Shown here: piece by piece, positions 41,647 to 49,945 of the stretch
Numbering within the stretch: position 1 is the first letter of the stretch
Layout of the letters: the number at the start of each line of letters is the position of its first letter
Assembly (NCBI RefSeq): GCF_000346615.1
Contig: NZ_ANNU01000008.1
Location: 1 to 64,000, forward strand
Source: Nafulsella turpanensis ZLM-10
Lineage (GTDB): Bacteria > Bacteroidota > Bacteroidia > Cytophagales > Cyclobacteriaceae
Reading direction: 5' to 3'
DNA length: 64,000 nucleotides
Made by a program: the position numbers and the translations under genes
Notes under the pieces: generated by a model
Told to the model about the DNA's origin: nothing
The model's database searches: none
What the model saw: only the letters and a program-made list of their open reading frames with translations

Positions 41647-42825
41647 CTAAGCTCTACTATTTCTTCCTATTAGCTCCTGTGCCTTTATTCTTACTTCCCG
41701 GTCGGTAGATATATAATCATCCAGAGAAGGCTTGGCAATAAAAGGAACCTGCTCCATGCACTCGGCAATAATATCAGACATATGGAGGAAACCAATTTTA
41801 TCCTGCAAAAATTCGGCCACGGCTATTTCATTGGCAGCATTTAAAATACAGGGAACATTTCCACCCCGCTCCATGGCTTCGAAAGCCAATGCAAGATTCC
41901 TGAAAGTCTGGCTGTCGGGCTGCTCGAAGGTCAACTGCGGGTAGTCCATAAAGTTTAGCCGGGGAAAATCGGCCATTATCCGGTCCGGATAGCTCAGGGC
42001 AAATTGTATGGGTAAGCGCATATCGGGCAGGCCCATCTGGGCTTTAATGGAGCTGTCGGTAAACTGCACCATCGAGTGGATAATGGACTGCGGGTGTACC
42101 ACCACTTCAATCTGATCAGGCCTAAGACCAAACAGCCATTTAGCCTCTATCACCTCCAGACCCTTGTTCATAAGAGAAGCGGAGTCTATCGTAATTTTTG
42201 CACCCATTTCCCAGTTAGGGTGTTTCAGGGCTTGTGCTTTCGTAACCGACTGCAGCTCCTCCCTGCTCCTGCCCCGGAATGGGCCACCTGAGGCAGTTAG
42301 AATAATTTTTTCTATAGGATTATGGAATTCCCCTACAATGCACTGGAAAATGGCGGAATGTTCGGAGTCGACAGGGTATATATTAACCCCTTTTTCCCGC
42401 GCAAGGGCTGTCACTAACTCGCCTGCCACTACCAAGGTTTCTTTATTAGCCAGGGCAATATGCTTTCCTGCTTCAATGGCCCGTATGGTTGGCTGAAGAC
42501 CCGCATAGCCTACCAGGGCTGTCAGCACAATATCGATGCTGTCCATTTCCACCACCGAGGCAAGGGCTTTTTGGCCTGCATATACCTTTATGTCGTGCGG
42601 AAGCAGGGCGTCGCGTACCTGCTCATACAGGGCATCCTCTCCTATTACTACTGCATTAGGTTTAAATGCAAGGGCTTGTTCAATCAGCAAATCGGCATTT
42701 CGCTGAGCTGTGAGCACCTCCGCCACAAATTTATCGGGATGGCCCCCAATGACCTCCAGCGCCTGTGTACCTATGGAGCCGGTCGAGCCCAGAATGGCAA
42801 TATGTTTACGATTGTCCTTATCCAA
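41647..42825 (-). CDS. dxr: 1-deoxy-D-xylulose 5-phosphate reductoisomerase
   Basis: A 392-residue enzyme of the non-mevalonate isoprenoid pathway; it converts DXP to 2-C-methyl-D-erythritol 4-phosphate with NADPH. ILGSTGSIGTQALEVI (11-26) is the dinucleotide-binding turn. PVDSEHSAIFQ holds the metal-binding Asp/Glu pair. ASGGPFRGRSREEL and NWEMGAKITIDSASLMNKG form the substrate site. The presence of dxr indicates MEP-type isoprenoid synthesis. It lies between GH3 (upstream) and rseP on the same strand, each separated by a repeat-bearing gap. Confidence 0.97.
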   Translation of the reverse strand: MDKDNRKHIAILGSTGSIGTQALEVIGGHPDKFVAEVLTAQRNADLLIEQALAFKPNAVVIGEDALYEQVRDALLPHDIKVYAGQKALASVVEMDSIDIVLTALVGYAGLQPTIRAIEAGKHIALANKETLVVAGELVTALAREKGVNIYPVDSEHSAIFQCIVGEFHNPIEKIILTASGGPFRGRSREELQSVTKAQALKHPNWEMGAKITIDSASLMNKGLEVIEAKWLFGLRPDQIEVVVHPQSIIHSMVQFTDSSIKAQMGLPDMRLPIQFALSYPDRIMADFPRLNFMDYPQLTFEQPDSQTFRNLALAFEAMERGGNVPCILNAANEIAVAEFLQDKIGFLHMSDIIAECMEQVPFIAKPSLDDYISTDREVRIKAQELIGRNSRA

Positions 42826-42939
42826 TTAGTTGTTGGTTGCTAGTTGTTTATTGCTTGTAAATGGGATTGAAGAGGAGTCGTTTCTTTTCACTAATTTCCT
42901 GTTCCCTTCTTTTCAAGTCTTTAGTCTCAACACTCTTTA
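42826..42939 (-). repeat. Degenerate oriented intergenic repeat, locus C
   Basis: On the minus strand, from the GH3 stop: GAGACTAAAGACTTGAAAAG and GGGAACAGGAAATTAGTGAA come first, then CAAGCAATAAACAACTAGC and AACCAACAACTAA up to the dxr start. The GACTTGA word resembles locus D. Same order and direction as loci A, B, D and E. Confidence 0.5.
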
Positions 42940-44505
42940 CTATATACTATACTTTTGCAGTTCATCTGCCAGTTTACGATCGTTACTCAAACGGGGCACT
43001 TTATTTTGTCCGCCCAGTTTTCCCTGGCTTTTCATATATTCCTGAAAAGCCGCCTTCTGCAGCGAATATATCTTTAGTGGCCGCAACACATTGCCGCTGA
43101 TTAAATCGTCGTAATAAGAATTGAGCTTCTGCAGCTGCAAATTAAGGTCTTTTTCAAAGGCAGCCAAATCGGCCGGAGGTTTGGCAAATTCAATGTACCA
43201 TTCGTGCAGGGGCAGGCCTTCAGCGGGCGTTACCTGCGGGGCTACGGTAAATTCTACCAGCTCCACTTCCGGATGGCGACTCACGGCATACTTCATCGCT
43301 CCTTCCACTTCTGAGCCGATTACATGCTCTCCAAAGGCCGAAATAAAATGCTTAATACGCCCGCTCACAATAATCCGGTAAGGATCTTTGCTTACAAACT
43401 GCACCGTATCGCCGATGGAGTAGCCCCAAAGACCGGCATTGGTGCTCATTACCACCGCATAATTTACACCCAGCTCCACCTCTCCAATACCAAGGCGGGG
43501 CGGATTCTTCTCGAAATACTGGTCGGCAGGTATAAACTCGTAGAAAATGCCATGGTTAAGCAGCAGCAATAGGCCCCTCTCCTTTTGCGAATCCTGGTAA
43601 GCGATAAAGCCTTCGGAAGCAGGATAGGTTTCAACCGAGTCTACCTTTCGGCCAATGGTCTCGAACAGCTTGGCGCGATAAGGTTCAAAATTCACGCCTC
43701 CGTATACGAACAATTCGAAGTTCGGGAAAACATCCTTAATTTTTTTGCCGGTACGGGCGACTATTTTATCGAAATACATTTGCACCCAGGGCGGAATGCC
43801 GGAGATAAGCGTCATATCTTTCCCAAGGGTTTCCTCTACAATAGTATCGACCTTTGCCTCCCAGTCTTCCATAATGTTGGTTTCCCAGCTGGGCATTTGA
43901 TTGGTGCGCAGGTAAGATGGCACATGGTGGTTGGAGATGCCGGAAAGCCGGCCGATATAGATACCATTCTCCTTATGCATTTCCGGGCTTCCGCTCAGGA
44001 AAATCAGTTTTCCGTCCAGGAACCTTCCTTTTCCGCTCTCGTACACATAATTAAGCAGCGCATCCCGCGCACTATTGATATGGTAAGGGATAGATTCTTT
44101 GCTGATGGGGATGTATTTGGTACCGGAGGCAGTACCGGAGGTCTTGGCAAAATACAAAGGTTTTCCCGGCCACAACACATCCTCTTCACCTGCCTTTACC
44201 CGCTCTATGTAAGACTTCAGGTCTTCATAGTCGTGTACAGGCACCTTTTTTTTATAGTCTTCGTGCGTGCGGATGCCGGAAAAATCATGGTCTTTACCAA
44301 AGGCTGTTTGTTTTGCCTTATCAATGAGGTATCGAAAGACCTTCTGCTGTGTTTCTACAGGCCTGGTGGCCCATTTCCTTTGCTGCCTGACTACATAAGC
44401 AGCCAGGGGCTTGCTTAAAAACGAACGTATTCCCATAAGCTGCAAAAGTACAAAAATAAACCAAAAGAGGGATGCGCTTTTATACATCTTTAAGCCGAAG
44501 GGCAT
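42940..44505 (-). CDS. GH3 auxin-responsive promoter family protein
   Basis: A 521-residue acyl-adenylate-forming family protein. KTSGTASGTKYIPISKESIPYHI is the P-loop-like ATP motif of the GH3 family. FVYGGVNFEPYRAKLFE, YPASEGFIAYQD and IKHFISAFGEHVIGSEVE match the adenylation core and C-terminal lid. In plants, GH3 enzymes join amino acids to auxin or jasmonate. Bacterial members are uncharacterised and presumably activate some carboxylic acid. It is the first gene of GH3-dxr-rseP, all on the same strand. Confidence 0.88.
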   Translation of the reverse strand: MPFGLKMYKSASLFWFIFVLLQLMGIRSFLSKPLAAYVVRQQRKWATRPVETQQKVFRYLIDKAKQTAFGKDHDFSGIRTHEDYKKKVPVHDYEDLKSYIERVKAGEEDVLWPGKPLYFAKTSGTASGTKYIPISKESIPYHINSARDALLNYVYESGKGRFLDGKLIFLSGSPEMHKENGIYIGRLSGISNHHVPSYLRTNQMPSWETNIMEDWEAKVDTIVEETLGKDMTLISGIPPWVQMYFDKIVARTGKKIKDVFPNFELFVYGGVNFEPYRAKLFETIGRKVDSVETYPASEGFIAYQDSQKERGLLLLLNHGIFYEFIPADQYFEKNPPRLGIGEVELGVNYAVVMSTNAGLWGYSIGDTVQFVSKDPYRIIVSGRIKHFISAFGEHVIGSEVEGAMKYAVSRHPEVELVEFTVAPQVTPAEGLPLHEWYIEFAKPPADLAAFEKDLNLQLQKLNSYYDDLISGNVLRPLKIYSLQKAAFQEYMKSQGKLGGQNKVPRLSNDRKLADELQKYSI

Positions 44506-44604
44506 ATCAGGAGTTGCGCAAAACAGTACGCAGCAAGTATATTAGCTGGTCCGTATAAGAAACAGAACAGCATAAGCGTATATCAGAATAGAAAAGTACC
44601 TGTT

Positions 44605-46059
44605 ATGAAAATCGTTAAAACTGTTAGTAAGCTATTTTTAATACCTTTCCTGGCTGGCCTGGCCGGTGCCTATACTTTCGAGGAATTCGATGATGCGGCA
44701 GTTCCTGTAACCGCTGACAATCGTATAGTGCATAGCGACAGCCCAACCGTGTTTACAAGAGCCGCTTATAAAGGAGACAGCTACAATACTCCCCTTCCGC
44801 TCGAGGAACGTTTTATAGAAGCAGCCAGCAGGAGTACAAAGTCGGTCGTTTTTATTAAAACCCTCACCGGCGACTCTTACGAGCCCACCAGCTATTTCGA
44901 CCTGCTTTTTGGCCGGCCAAATGGCCCTGTCGCTTCTTCCGGCTCGGGGGTAATTTATTCAGATGATGGTTATATCGTAACCAATCACCATGTGGTGGAT
45001 GGTGCCAAGGTGATAGAGGTCGTGCATAACCGCCGCACTTATGAAGCTAAGCTTATCGGGTCGGACCCTTCCACCGATCTGGCCGTGCTAAAAATAGAGG
45101 CCGACGATCTTCCTGCCATTAATCTTGGTCGCTCTGCCAATGTATCGGTTGGAGAATGGGTGCTGGCAGTGGGTAACCCCTTCAACCTTACTTCTACAGT
45201 AACAGCAGGTATTGTGTCGGCAAAAGGCCGCGAAATCAGTCTTACCAAGGGAGCCTTTCCTCTGGAGTCTTTTATCCAGACCGATGCCGCCATTAACCCT
45301 GGAAATAGCGGAGGTGCACTGGTGAATACAAATGGAGAGCTGATTGGTATCAATACGGCTATTCTTTCCCAAACAGGCTCTTATGCCGGCTATAGCTTTG
45401 CCGTTCCGGTAGATGTGGTCCATAAAGTGGTCGATGATATTATCGATTATGGAGAGGTACAAAAAGCTTTTATCGGTGCCGAAGTGATTGACCTGGATGT
45501 GGAAAAAGCTGAGCGTCTTGGTATAAAGGCCGAACGTGGCGTAGTGCTCTCCTATATAACACCGGAAGGAGCGGCGGCAAAAGCAGGTCTGCGCGAAGGC
45601 GATATCATTACAGCTGTAAATGGTTTACCCACCAGCAGCCGGAGCAGCTTCCTAGAAGTGATCAGCTACCATTCGCCAGGCGACAAAATCATTATCAGCT
45701 TCATCCGCCGAAACCAGCCCCATGAAACTACGATGATACTGACCAACCGGGAAGGCACGACGGAAATTATCCACCGCGAAATTTTTACCTCCGAAACCCT
45801 GGGGGCAGACCTGGAGCAGGTAAGCAAGGTGGAACGTAATTTACTGGGAGTGGATCAGGGTGTCCGCATTTCGAATATCCGGCCTGGCTTTATCCGCCGC
45901 CTGAATATTGCAGAAGGCTTTGTGGTAACCAAGATTAATGGCATCCCCATTACCTCTCCAGAAAAGCTTGTACAGGTACTCTCTAACGTCCGGGGCAGGG
46001 TAATTATCGAAGGCGTTAATTCAAATGGCCAGAAGGGCTATTACCAGTATTATTTTTAG
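44605..46059 (+). CDS. HtrA/DegP family serine protease with two PDZ domains
   Basis: A 484-residue envelope protease. An N-terminal hydrophobic segment (LFLIPFLAGLAGAYTF) serves as signal or anchor. The trypsin-like triad is intact: His in VTNHHVVDG, Asp in PSTDLAVLKI and Ser in NPGNSGGALVN. A first PDZ domain (ERGVVLSYITPEGAAAKAGL) and a second, looser one at the C-terminus follow. It acts in the periplasm as a quality-control protease and chaperone. It is divergent from GH3 and followed by the repeat-bearing gap before dnaA. Confidence 0.93.
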   Translation: MKIVKTVSKLFLIPFLAGLAGAYTFEEFDDAAVPVTADNRIVHSDSPTVFTRAAYKGDSYNTPLPLEERFIEAASRSTKSVVFIKTLTGDSYEPTSYFDLLFGRPNGPVASSGSGVIYSDDGYIVTNHHVVDGAKVIEVVHNRRTYEAKLIGSDPSTDLAVLKIEADDLPAINLGRSANVSVGEWVLAVGNPFNLTSTVTAGIVSAKGREISLTKGAFPLESFIQTDAAINPGNSGGALVNTNGELIGINTAILSQTGSYAGYSFAVPVDVVHKVVDDIIDYGEVQKAFIGAEVIDLDVEKAERLGIKAERGVVLSYITPEGAAAKAGLREGDIITAVNGLPTSSRSSFLEVISYHSPGDKIIISFIRRNQPHETTMILTNREGTTEIIHREIFTSETLGADLEQVSKVERNLLGVDQGVRISNIRPGFIRRLNIAEGFVVTKINGIPITSPEKLVQVLSNVRGRVIIEGVNSNGQKGYYQYYF

Positions 46060-46376
46060 GAGAGGAGACAGGAGATTGGAGATTTTAGACTTGAGATCTG
46101 AGACAATGACCGATGGACGATGGACAATGGATTGGAGAACCTCTAAACGGCCTGTCATTGTGAGCGGAGCTTTGCGGAGCGCGGCAATCTCTTTCTGGTT
46201 GAAAGGGAGTATCAAAAGGAAGACTTTATTTAGAAGGTATGAATAGGCGGGAGATTGCTTCGCTGTGCTCGCAATGACAATTTCAATTGGGAAAGGCTCT
46301 GCGTTCAGACGATCCAGCCACTAGCCATTAGCCACCAAAATCCAACAACGAACAACGACCAACCAACAATGAGTGA
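46060..46376 (+). repeat. Degenerate oriented intergenic repeat, locus D, with a palindromic insertion
   Basis: The gap after the HtrA stop has no gene. It starts GAGACAGGAGATTGGAGATT (46065-46084), then TTAGACTTGAGATCTGAGAC and GATGGACGATGGACAATGGA. A palindromic element (46152-46280) follows. It closes with CCAACAACGAACAACGACC and AACCAACAATG next to dnaA. The start and end words recur in loci B, E and F. Confidence 0.55.
46152..46280. repeat. Imperfect palindromic repeat element inside locus D
   Basis: The left arm begins CTGTCATTGTGAGCGGAGC and ends CGGCAATCTC (46152-46191). The right arm is GAGATTGCTTCGCTGTGCTC then GCAATGACA (46251-46279). The arms are inverted, with the middle of the left arm expanded by about ten bases, and about 60 bases separate them. 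The arm sequence is of a kind I recall as dispersed in many bacterial genomes (ATTGCTTCGCTnnGCTCGCAATGAC). It may be a MITE-like or REP-like element, moved without a transposase in cis. Confidence 0.65.
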
Positions 46377-47852
46377 CTAAGCATTTACCGCCCGCCTCTT
46401 AATTTTGCGGGACAGCTCGTGAACGGAGTTTTTAAACTTACTGTCGGTTTCCAGCATATCGTTTACGGCCTGCACGGCATGGATAACCGTACTGTGGTCG
46501 CGGCCGCCAAAATGCTGCCCGATGGATTTGAGGGAATGGTTGGTGTATTCTTTGGAGAAATACATGGCCACCTGCCGGGCCACTACCAGTTCGCGCTTGC
46601 GGCTTTTGCTGCGCATCATATCCTGGGTAATGTTAAAATAAGCCGCTACCGCTTTCTGGATATAGTCGATATTTACTTCGGTTTCTATATCCTGCACAAT
46701 GTTTTTGAGGGTGGACTTTGCCAGCTCCAGGTCTATATCTTTCCGGTTAAGGGAGGCGTGCGCCAGCAGCGAAATCAGCACTCCTTCCAGCTCCCGCATA
46801 TTGGTATCCACACTATTGGCCAGGTACTCTACTACTTCCGTAGGCATATACACCCCGTCGTTTTCCATTTTGCGGGCAATAATGGCCATGCGGGTTTCCA
46901 GGTCGGGCTGTTGCAGGTCGGCCGTCAGTCCCCACTTAAAGCGGGAAAGCAGGCGCTCCTGCAGGCCTTTCAGCTCACGGGGCGGACAGTCGGAGGTCAT
47001 GATAATTTGCTTGCCCGACTGGTGCAGGTGGTTAAAGATATGGAAGAATATTTCCTGTGTCTTTTCCTTACCGGACAGGAACTGTACGTCGTCGATAATC
47101 AGCACATCTACCTGCAGGTAAAAGTTACTGAAGCTCTGCACATTATTGGCCTTTAAGGCCTCAATAAACTGGTTGGTAAAGTTCTCTGATGTTACGTAGA
47201 GGACAAATTTATCGTTCCGGTTCAGCTTTATATCATTTCCGATGGCCTGTACCAGGTGGGTTTTTCCGAGACCAACCCCCCCGTACACCATCAGCGGGTT
47301 AAAAGAGGTGGCACCCGGCCGTTCTGCTACGGCGAGTCCGGCAGAACGGGCCAGCCGGTTACAGTCACCTTCAATAAACGTTTCGAAAGAATAATGCGGG
47401 TTCAGGTGGGAAGTCTGCTCCTCGCCTCCAAGGGAACGACGGGCAAAAGGGCTTCGGTAATCCAGCTCCTGCACATCGGTAACACCACCGCCATTTGGCC
47501 TGTAGTTTCCGTTATTTTGCTGGTGGTTCTGAAAGTTACGTTTTGGCTGCTTTCCAGTGGGCAGGCTAATGGTTTTAGGCTTGAACTCTTCATTGCCTTT
47601 ATCCACTATCACGGAGTACTGTAGCTTACCCAGAGGCCCCAGCTCAGTATCGATAGCCTGTTTCAGTAAATGCACATAGTTTTCCTCCAGCCACTCATAA
47701 AAGAATTGACTGGGCACCTGTATTGTCAGGACATTATTCTCCAGGCTTTGAGGCACGATGGGAGCAAACCACGTATTGTAGCTCTGATCCCCGATGCTCT
47801 CCCGGATGAGTCGCAGACAATTATTCCATACTGATTCACAGTTCTGGTACAT
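46377..47852 (-). CDS. dnaA: Chromosomal replication initiator protein DnaA
   Basis: A 491-residue, full-length DnaA. Domain I (1-90) begins CESVWNNCLRLIRESIGDQSY-like and domain II is a polar Asn/Gln-rich linker (NHQQNNGNYRPNGGG). The AAA+ domain III has GGVGLGKTHLVQ (Walker A) and VLIIDDVQFLSGKEKTQ (Walker B). Domain IV ends with GGRDHSTVIHAVQ, which reads DnaA boxes. It starts chromosome replication at oriC. I see no cluster of DnaA boxes nearby, and dnaN is not adjacent, so the origin is probably elsewhere. Confidence 0.97.
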   Translation of the reverse strand: MYQNCESVWNNCLRLIRESIGDQSYNTWFAPIVPQSLENNVLTIQVPSQFFYEWLEENYVHLLKQAIDTELGPLGKLQYSVIVDKGNEEFKPKTISLPTGKQPKRNFQNHQQNNGNYRPNGGGVTDVQELDYRSPFARRSLGGEEQTSHLNPHYSFETFIEGDCNRLARSAGLAVAERPGATSFNPLMVYGGVGLGKTHLVQAIGNDIKLNRNDKFVLYVTSENFTNQFIEALKANNVQSFSNFYLQVDVLIIDDVQFLSGKEKTQEIFFHIFNHLHQSGKQIIMTSDCPPRELKGLQERLLSRFKWGLTADLQQPDLETRMAIIARKMENDGVYMPTEVVEYLANSVDTNMRELEGVLISLLAHASLNRKDIDLELAKSTLKNIVQDIETEVNIDYIQKAVAAYFNITQDMMRSKSRKRELVVARQVAMYFSKEYTNHSLKSIGQHFGGRDHSTVIHAVQAVNDMLETDSKFKNSVHELSRKIKRRAVNA

Positions 47853-48078
47853 GTGCAGAAAGCCTTGGGTTTTACAAAAAAACGGACTTTAAAAATACGC
47901 AAGAAGAAGCGAAAATCAAGAAGCAAAAGCAGATTCCCCTAAAAATATTAATGGTTCTCAACTGCATGGGCTTACTGATTTATTAGAGGGCGGAAAATTC
48001 ATATTTCAGCACTTTCCACCCTTCGCTAAACTCTTTAGGGTAACAGCAAATTTGTACAAAAATTAAATGAGAAAAAAA

Positions 48079-49035
48079 TCAAATTCTGCTTGACTTTTCA
48101 GAAACAGGGAGGCTTGCCGTAAACACGCCCATTTTTTCTTTTCTTTTCTCAAAAGTATAGTCAATACGCCCTACATTAATGCCGGCCCAGCCTACCTGGT
48201 TTACCAGCACGTCCTCCCCTGCCGGATTCCGTACCACCGTAGGCTCTTCCAGAAAAGTATGTGTATGGCCGCCAATAATCAGGTCAATTCCTTCCACCAG
48301 GGCAGCCAGCTTCAGGTCAGATATTTTATCCTGCTCATATTCATAACCCAGGTGCGACAGACAGACCACCAGGTGGCAGCCCTGTGCTTTCAACTCCTGC
48401 ACCATTTCGCGGGCCACGGCCACCGGCTCCAGGTAACGTACCCCTTCAAAATGCTTTTCACTAACCAGCCCTTCCAGTTCAATTCCCAGTCCAAACACCC
48501 CCACTTTTATAGGGCCTTTTTCAAATATCCTGAAAGGCTTAAACGCACCCTCGAGAATAGTGTTTGAAAAATCGTAATTCGCGACTAAAAAAGGAAAGCC
48601 GGCATTAGGTAGTTGCGCCTTCAGGCCCTCCAGTCCATTATCGAAATCGTGGTTTCCAAGGGTGGCGGCATCATAGCCCATTTCGGTCATGAGCTTAAAT
48701 TCCAGTTCTCCTTCGTAAAAATTAAAATAAGGCGTACCCTGAAAAATGTCGCCGGCATCGAGCAGTAATACATGCTCCTCCTCCTGTCTTATCTGTTCTA
48801 TCAGGCTGGCGCGGCGGGCCATCCCGCCCATGCCTGCAAACCGTCGGCCATCCTGCGGAAAAGGCTCTATACGGCTATGCATATCGTTGGTATGCAGAAT
48901 GGTTAAGCGAGGGCGTGGAGCCGCCGAGGCCTCTGAGGGTAAAAAAGCACCTAAACCAGACAGTCCAAGCAGGCTGGTACCTGCACCCAGCTTCTTCAGG
49001 AAATCCCTGCGACTATTTAAATCTATTTTTCTCAT
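48079..49035 (-). CDS. 5'-nucleotidase/metallophosphatase, catalytic half of a split enzyme
   Basis: A 318-residue protein with a Tat-type signal (NSRRDFLKKLGAGTSLLGLSG). It holds the calcineurin-like core of periplasmic 5'-nucleotidases: ILHTNDMHSRIEP (first metals), LLDAGDIFQGTPYFN, TLGNHDFDNG, CLSHLGYE and GGHTHTFLEEP. The usual C-terminal substrate-binding domain is missing; it is encoded by the gene just upstream, which ends one base before this start. It hydrolyses nucleotide or UDP-sugar phosphates outside the cytoplasm, presumably with that partner. Confidence 0.9.
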   Translation of the reverse strand: MRKIDLNSRRDFLKKLGAGTSLLGLSGLGAFLPSEASAAPRPRLTILHTNDMHSRIEPFPQDGRRFAGMGGMARRASLIEQIRQEEEHVLLLDAGDIFQGTPYFNFYEGELEFKLMTEMGYDAATLGNHDFDNGLEGLKAQLPNAGFPFLVANYDFSNTILEGAFKPFRIFEKGPIKVGVFGLGIELEGLVSEKHFEGVRYLEPVAVAREMVQELKAQGCHLVVCLSHLGYEYEQDKISDLKLAALVEGIDLIIGGHTHTFLEEPTVVRNPAGEDVLVNQVGWAGINVGRIDYTFEKRKEKMGVFTASLPVSEKSSRI

Positions 49036-49036
49036 C

Positions 49037-49810
49037 TTACCTCTGTTCTTTTATCACCACCCTACCTTCAATTTCCGCTTCAATGGCACGGCCTGCAGCT
49101 TCCTCTTCGGCCACTTTTTCAATAATAACATCTCGCTGCTTTACAGGCAGCTTTTCCAGTACACGAGCCTCTTTCAAAAAGAAAAGGTCATCGCCCCCAC
49201 TGGCCAGATAATCCGATATGGCCAGGGTATAGGTCCTGTCAGGGTTAAAGGTTTCCCCTCCTATTTCAATATGCACGGCCTCATCACCTGCCACAATTAA
49301 TTTACTGTTCGAGATGGCTATATTCTGTCGCTCGGCCGCATAGGCAAACAACTCCCGGGTCTGCTCTCCGTTCAGCTCCAGTATCCATATCGTATTTTCG
49401 AAAGGCATCAGCTCAAAGAGTTCACTCAACTGAATGGGCCCTTCTGCAATAGGAACCCGCAATCCTCCGGTAGTCACGGCTCCCATATCTACCTCAATAC
49501 CAGAATATTCTTCTGCTTTATCTTCAATCAGGTCGGCTACAAAATTGCCTAATGATGACTCGACCGGCCCTTTGGTTAGTTCAAAAGCCGCCCTGCCTAT
49601 CACTTTGTCCATTTCGGCATCGAGCTTTACTTTATAGGGCAGGATAATCTCCACTATTTCCGGGTCCGGCACCAGCATGGAATCGACCTGTAAAGCAGAA
49701 GCCTCCTGCACTTTTATAGCTGAATAGGCGCCTGTTTTACAGCCACTGCTGCCTGCTGTTAAAACAAAAAGGAGAAAGTACAGGTACTTTCTATATGAAT
49801 TATATTTCAT
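49037..49810 (-). CDS. 5'-nucleotidase C-terminal domain lipoprotein, substrate-binding half of a split enzyme
   Basis: The likely start is the ATG for MKYNSYRKYLYFLL, giving 257 residues with lipobox AGSSGC; a frame 24 bases longer exists. The mature part matches the 5'-nucleotidase C-terminal domain: ESSLGNFVADLI, VTTGGLRVPIAEGPI, LFELMPFENTIWILELNG and YTLAISDYLASGGDDLFF. It contains no metallophosphatase core. The catalytic half follows immediately, so order is reversed relative to the single-chain enzyme. Membrane anchoring by lipid here, and Tat export of the partner, suggest a complex at the outer side of the inner membrane or at the outer membrane. Confidence 0.88.
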   Translation of the reverse strand: MKYNSYRKYLYFLLFVLTAGSSGCKTGAYSAIKVQEASALQVDSMLVPDPEIVEIILPYKVKLDAEMDKVIGRAAFELTKGPVESSLGNFVADLIEDKAEEYSGIEVDMGAVTTGGLRVPIAEGPIQLSELFELMPFENTIWILELNGEQTRELFAYAAERQNIAISNSKLIVAGDEAVHIEIGGETFNPDRTYTLAISDYLASGGDDLFFLKEARVLEKLPVKQRDVIIEKVAEEEAAGRAIEAEIEGRVVIKEQR

Positions 49811-49945
49811 GAATACCATCTGACAGTCAGGCAACTAACAATAAAAACTGTACCAAAAACTTTTACAGTCCTGCAGTATTTAAACCGGGGAGTTTAAAAA
49901 CAAATGCAATTAAGTTAACTTTACTCTAAAATCAGAATATTTTTT

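Noticed and set aside
47853-48078. Possible oriC next to dnaA
   Set aside because: The gap is AT-rich but contains no convincing DnaA box or repeated 13-mer, so no origin is called.
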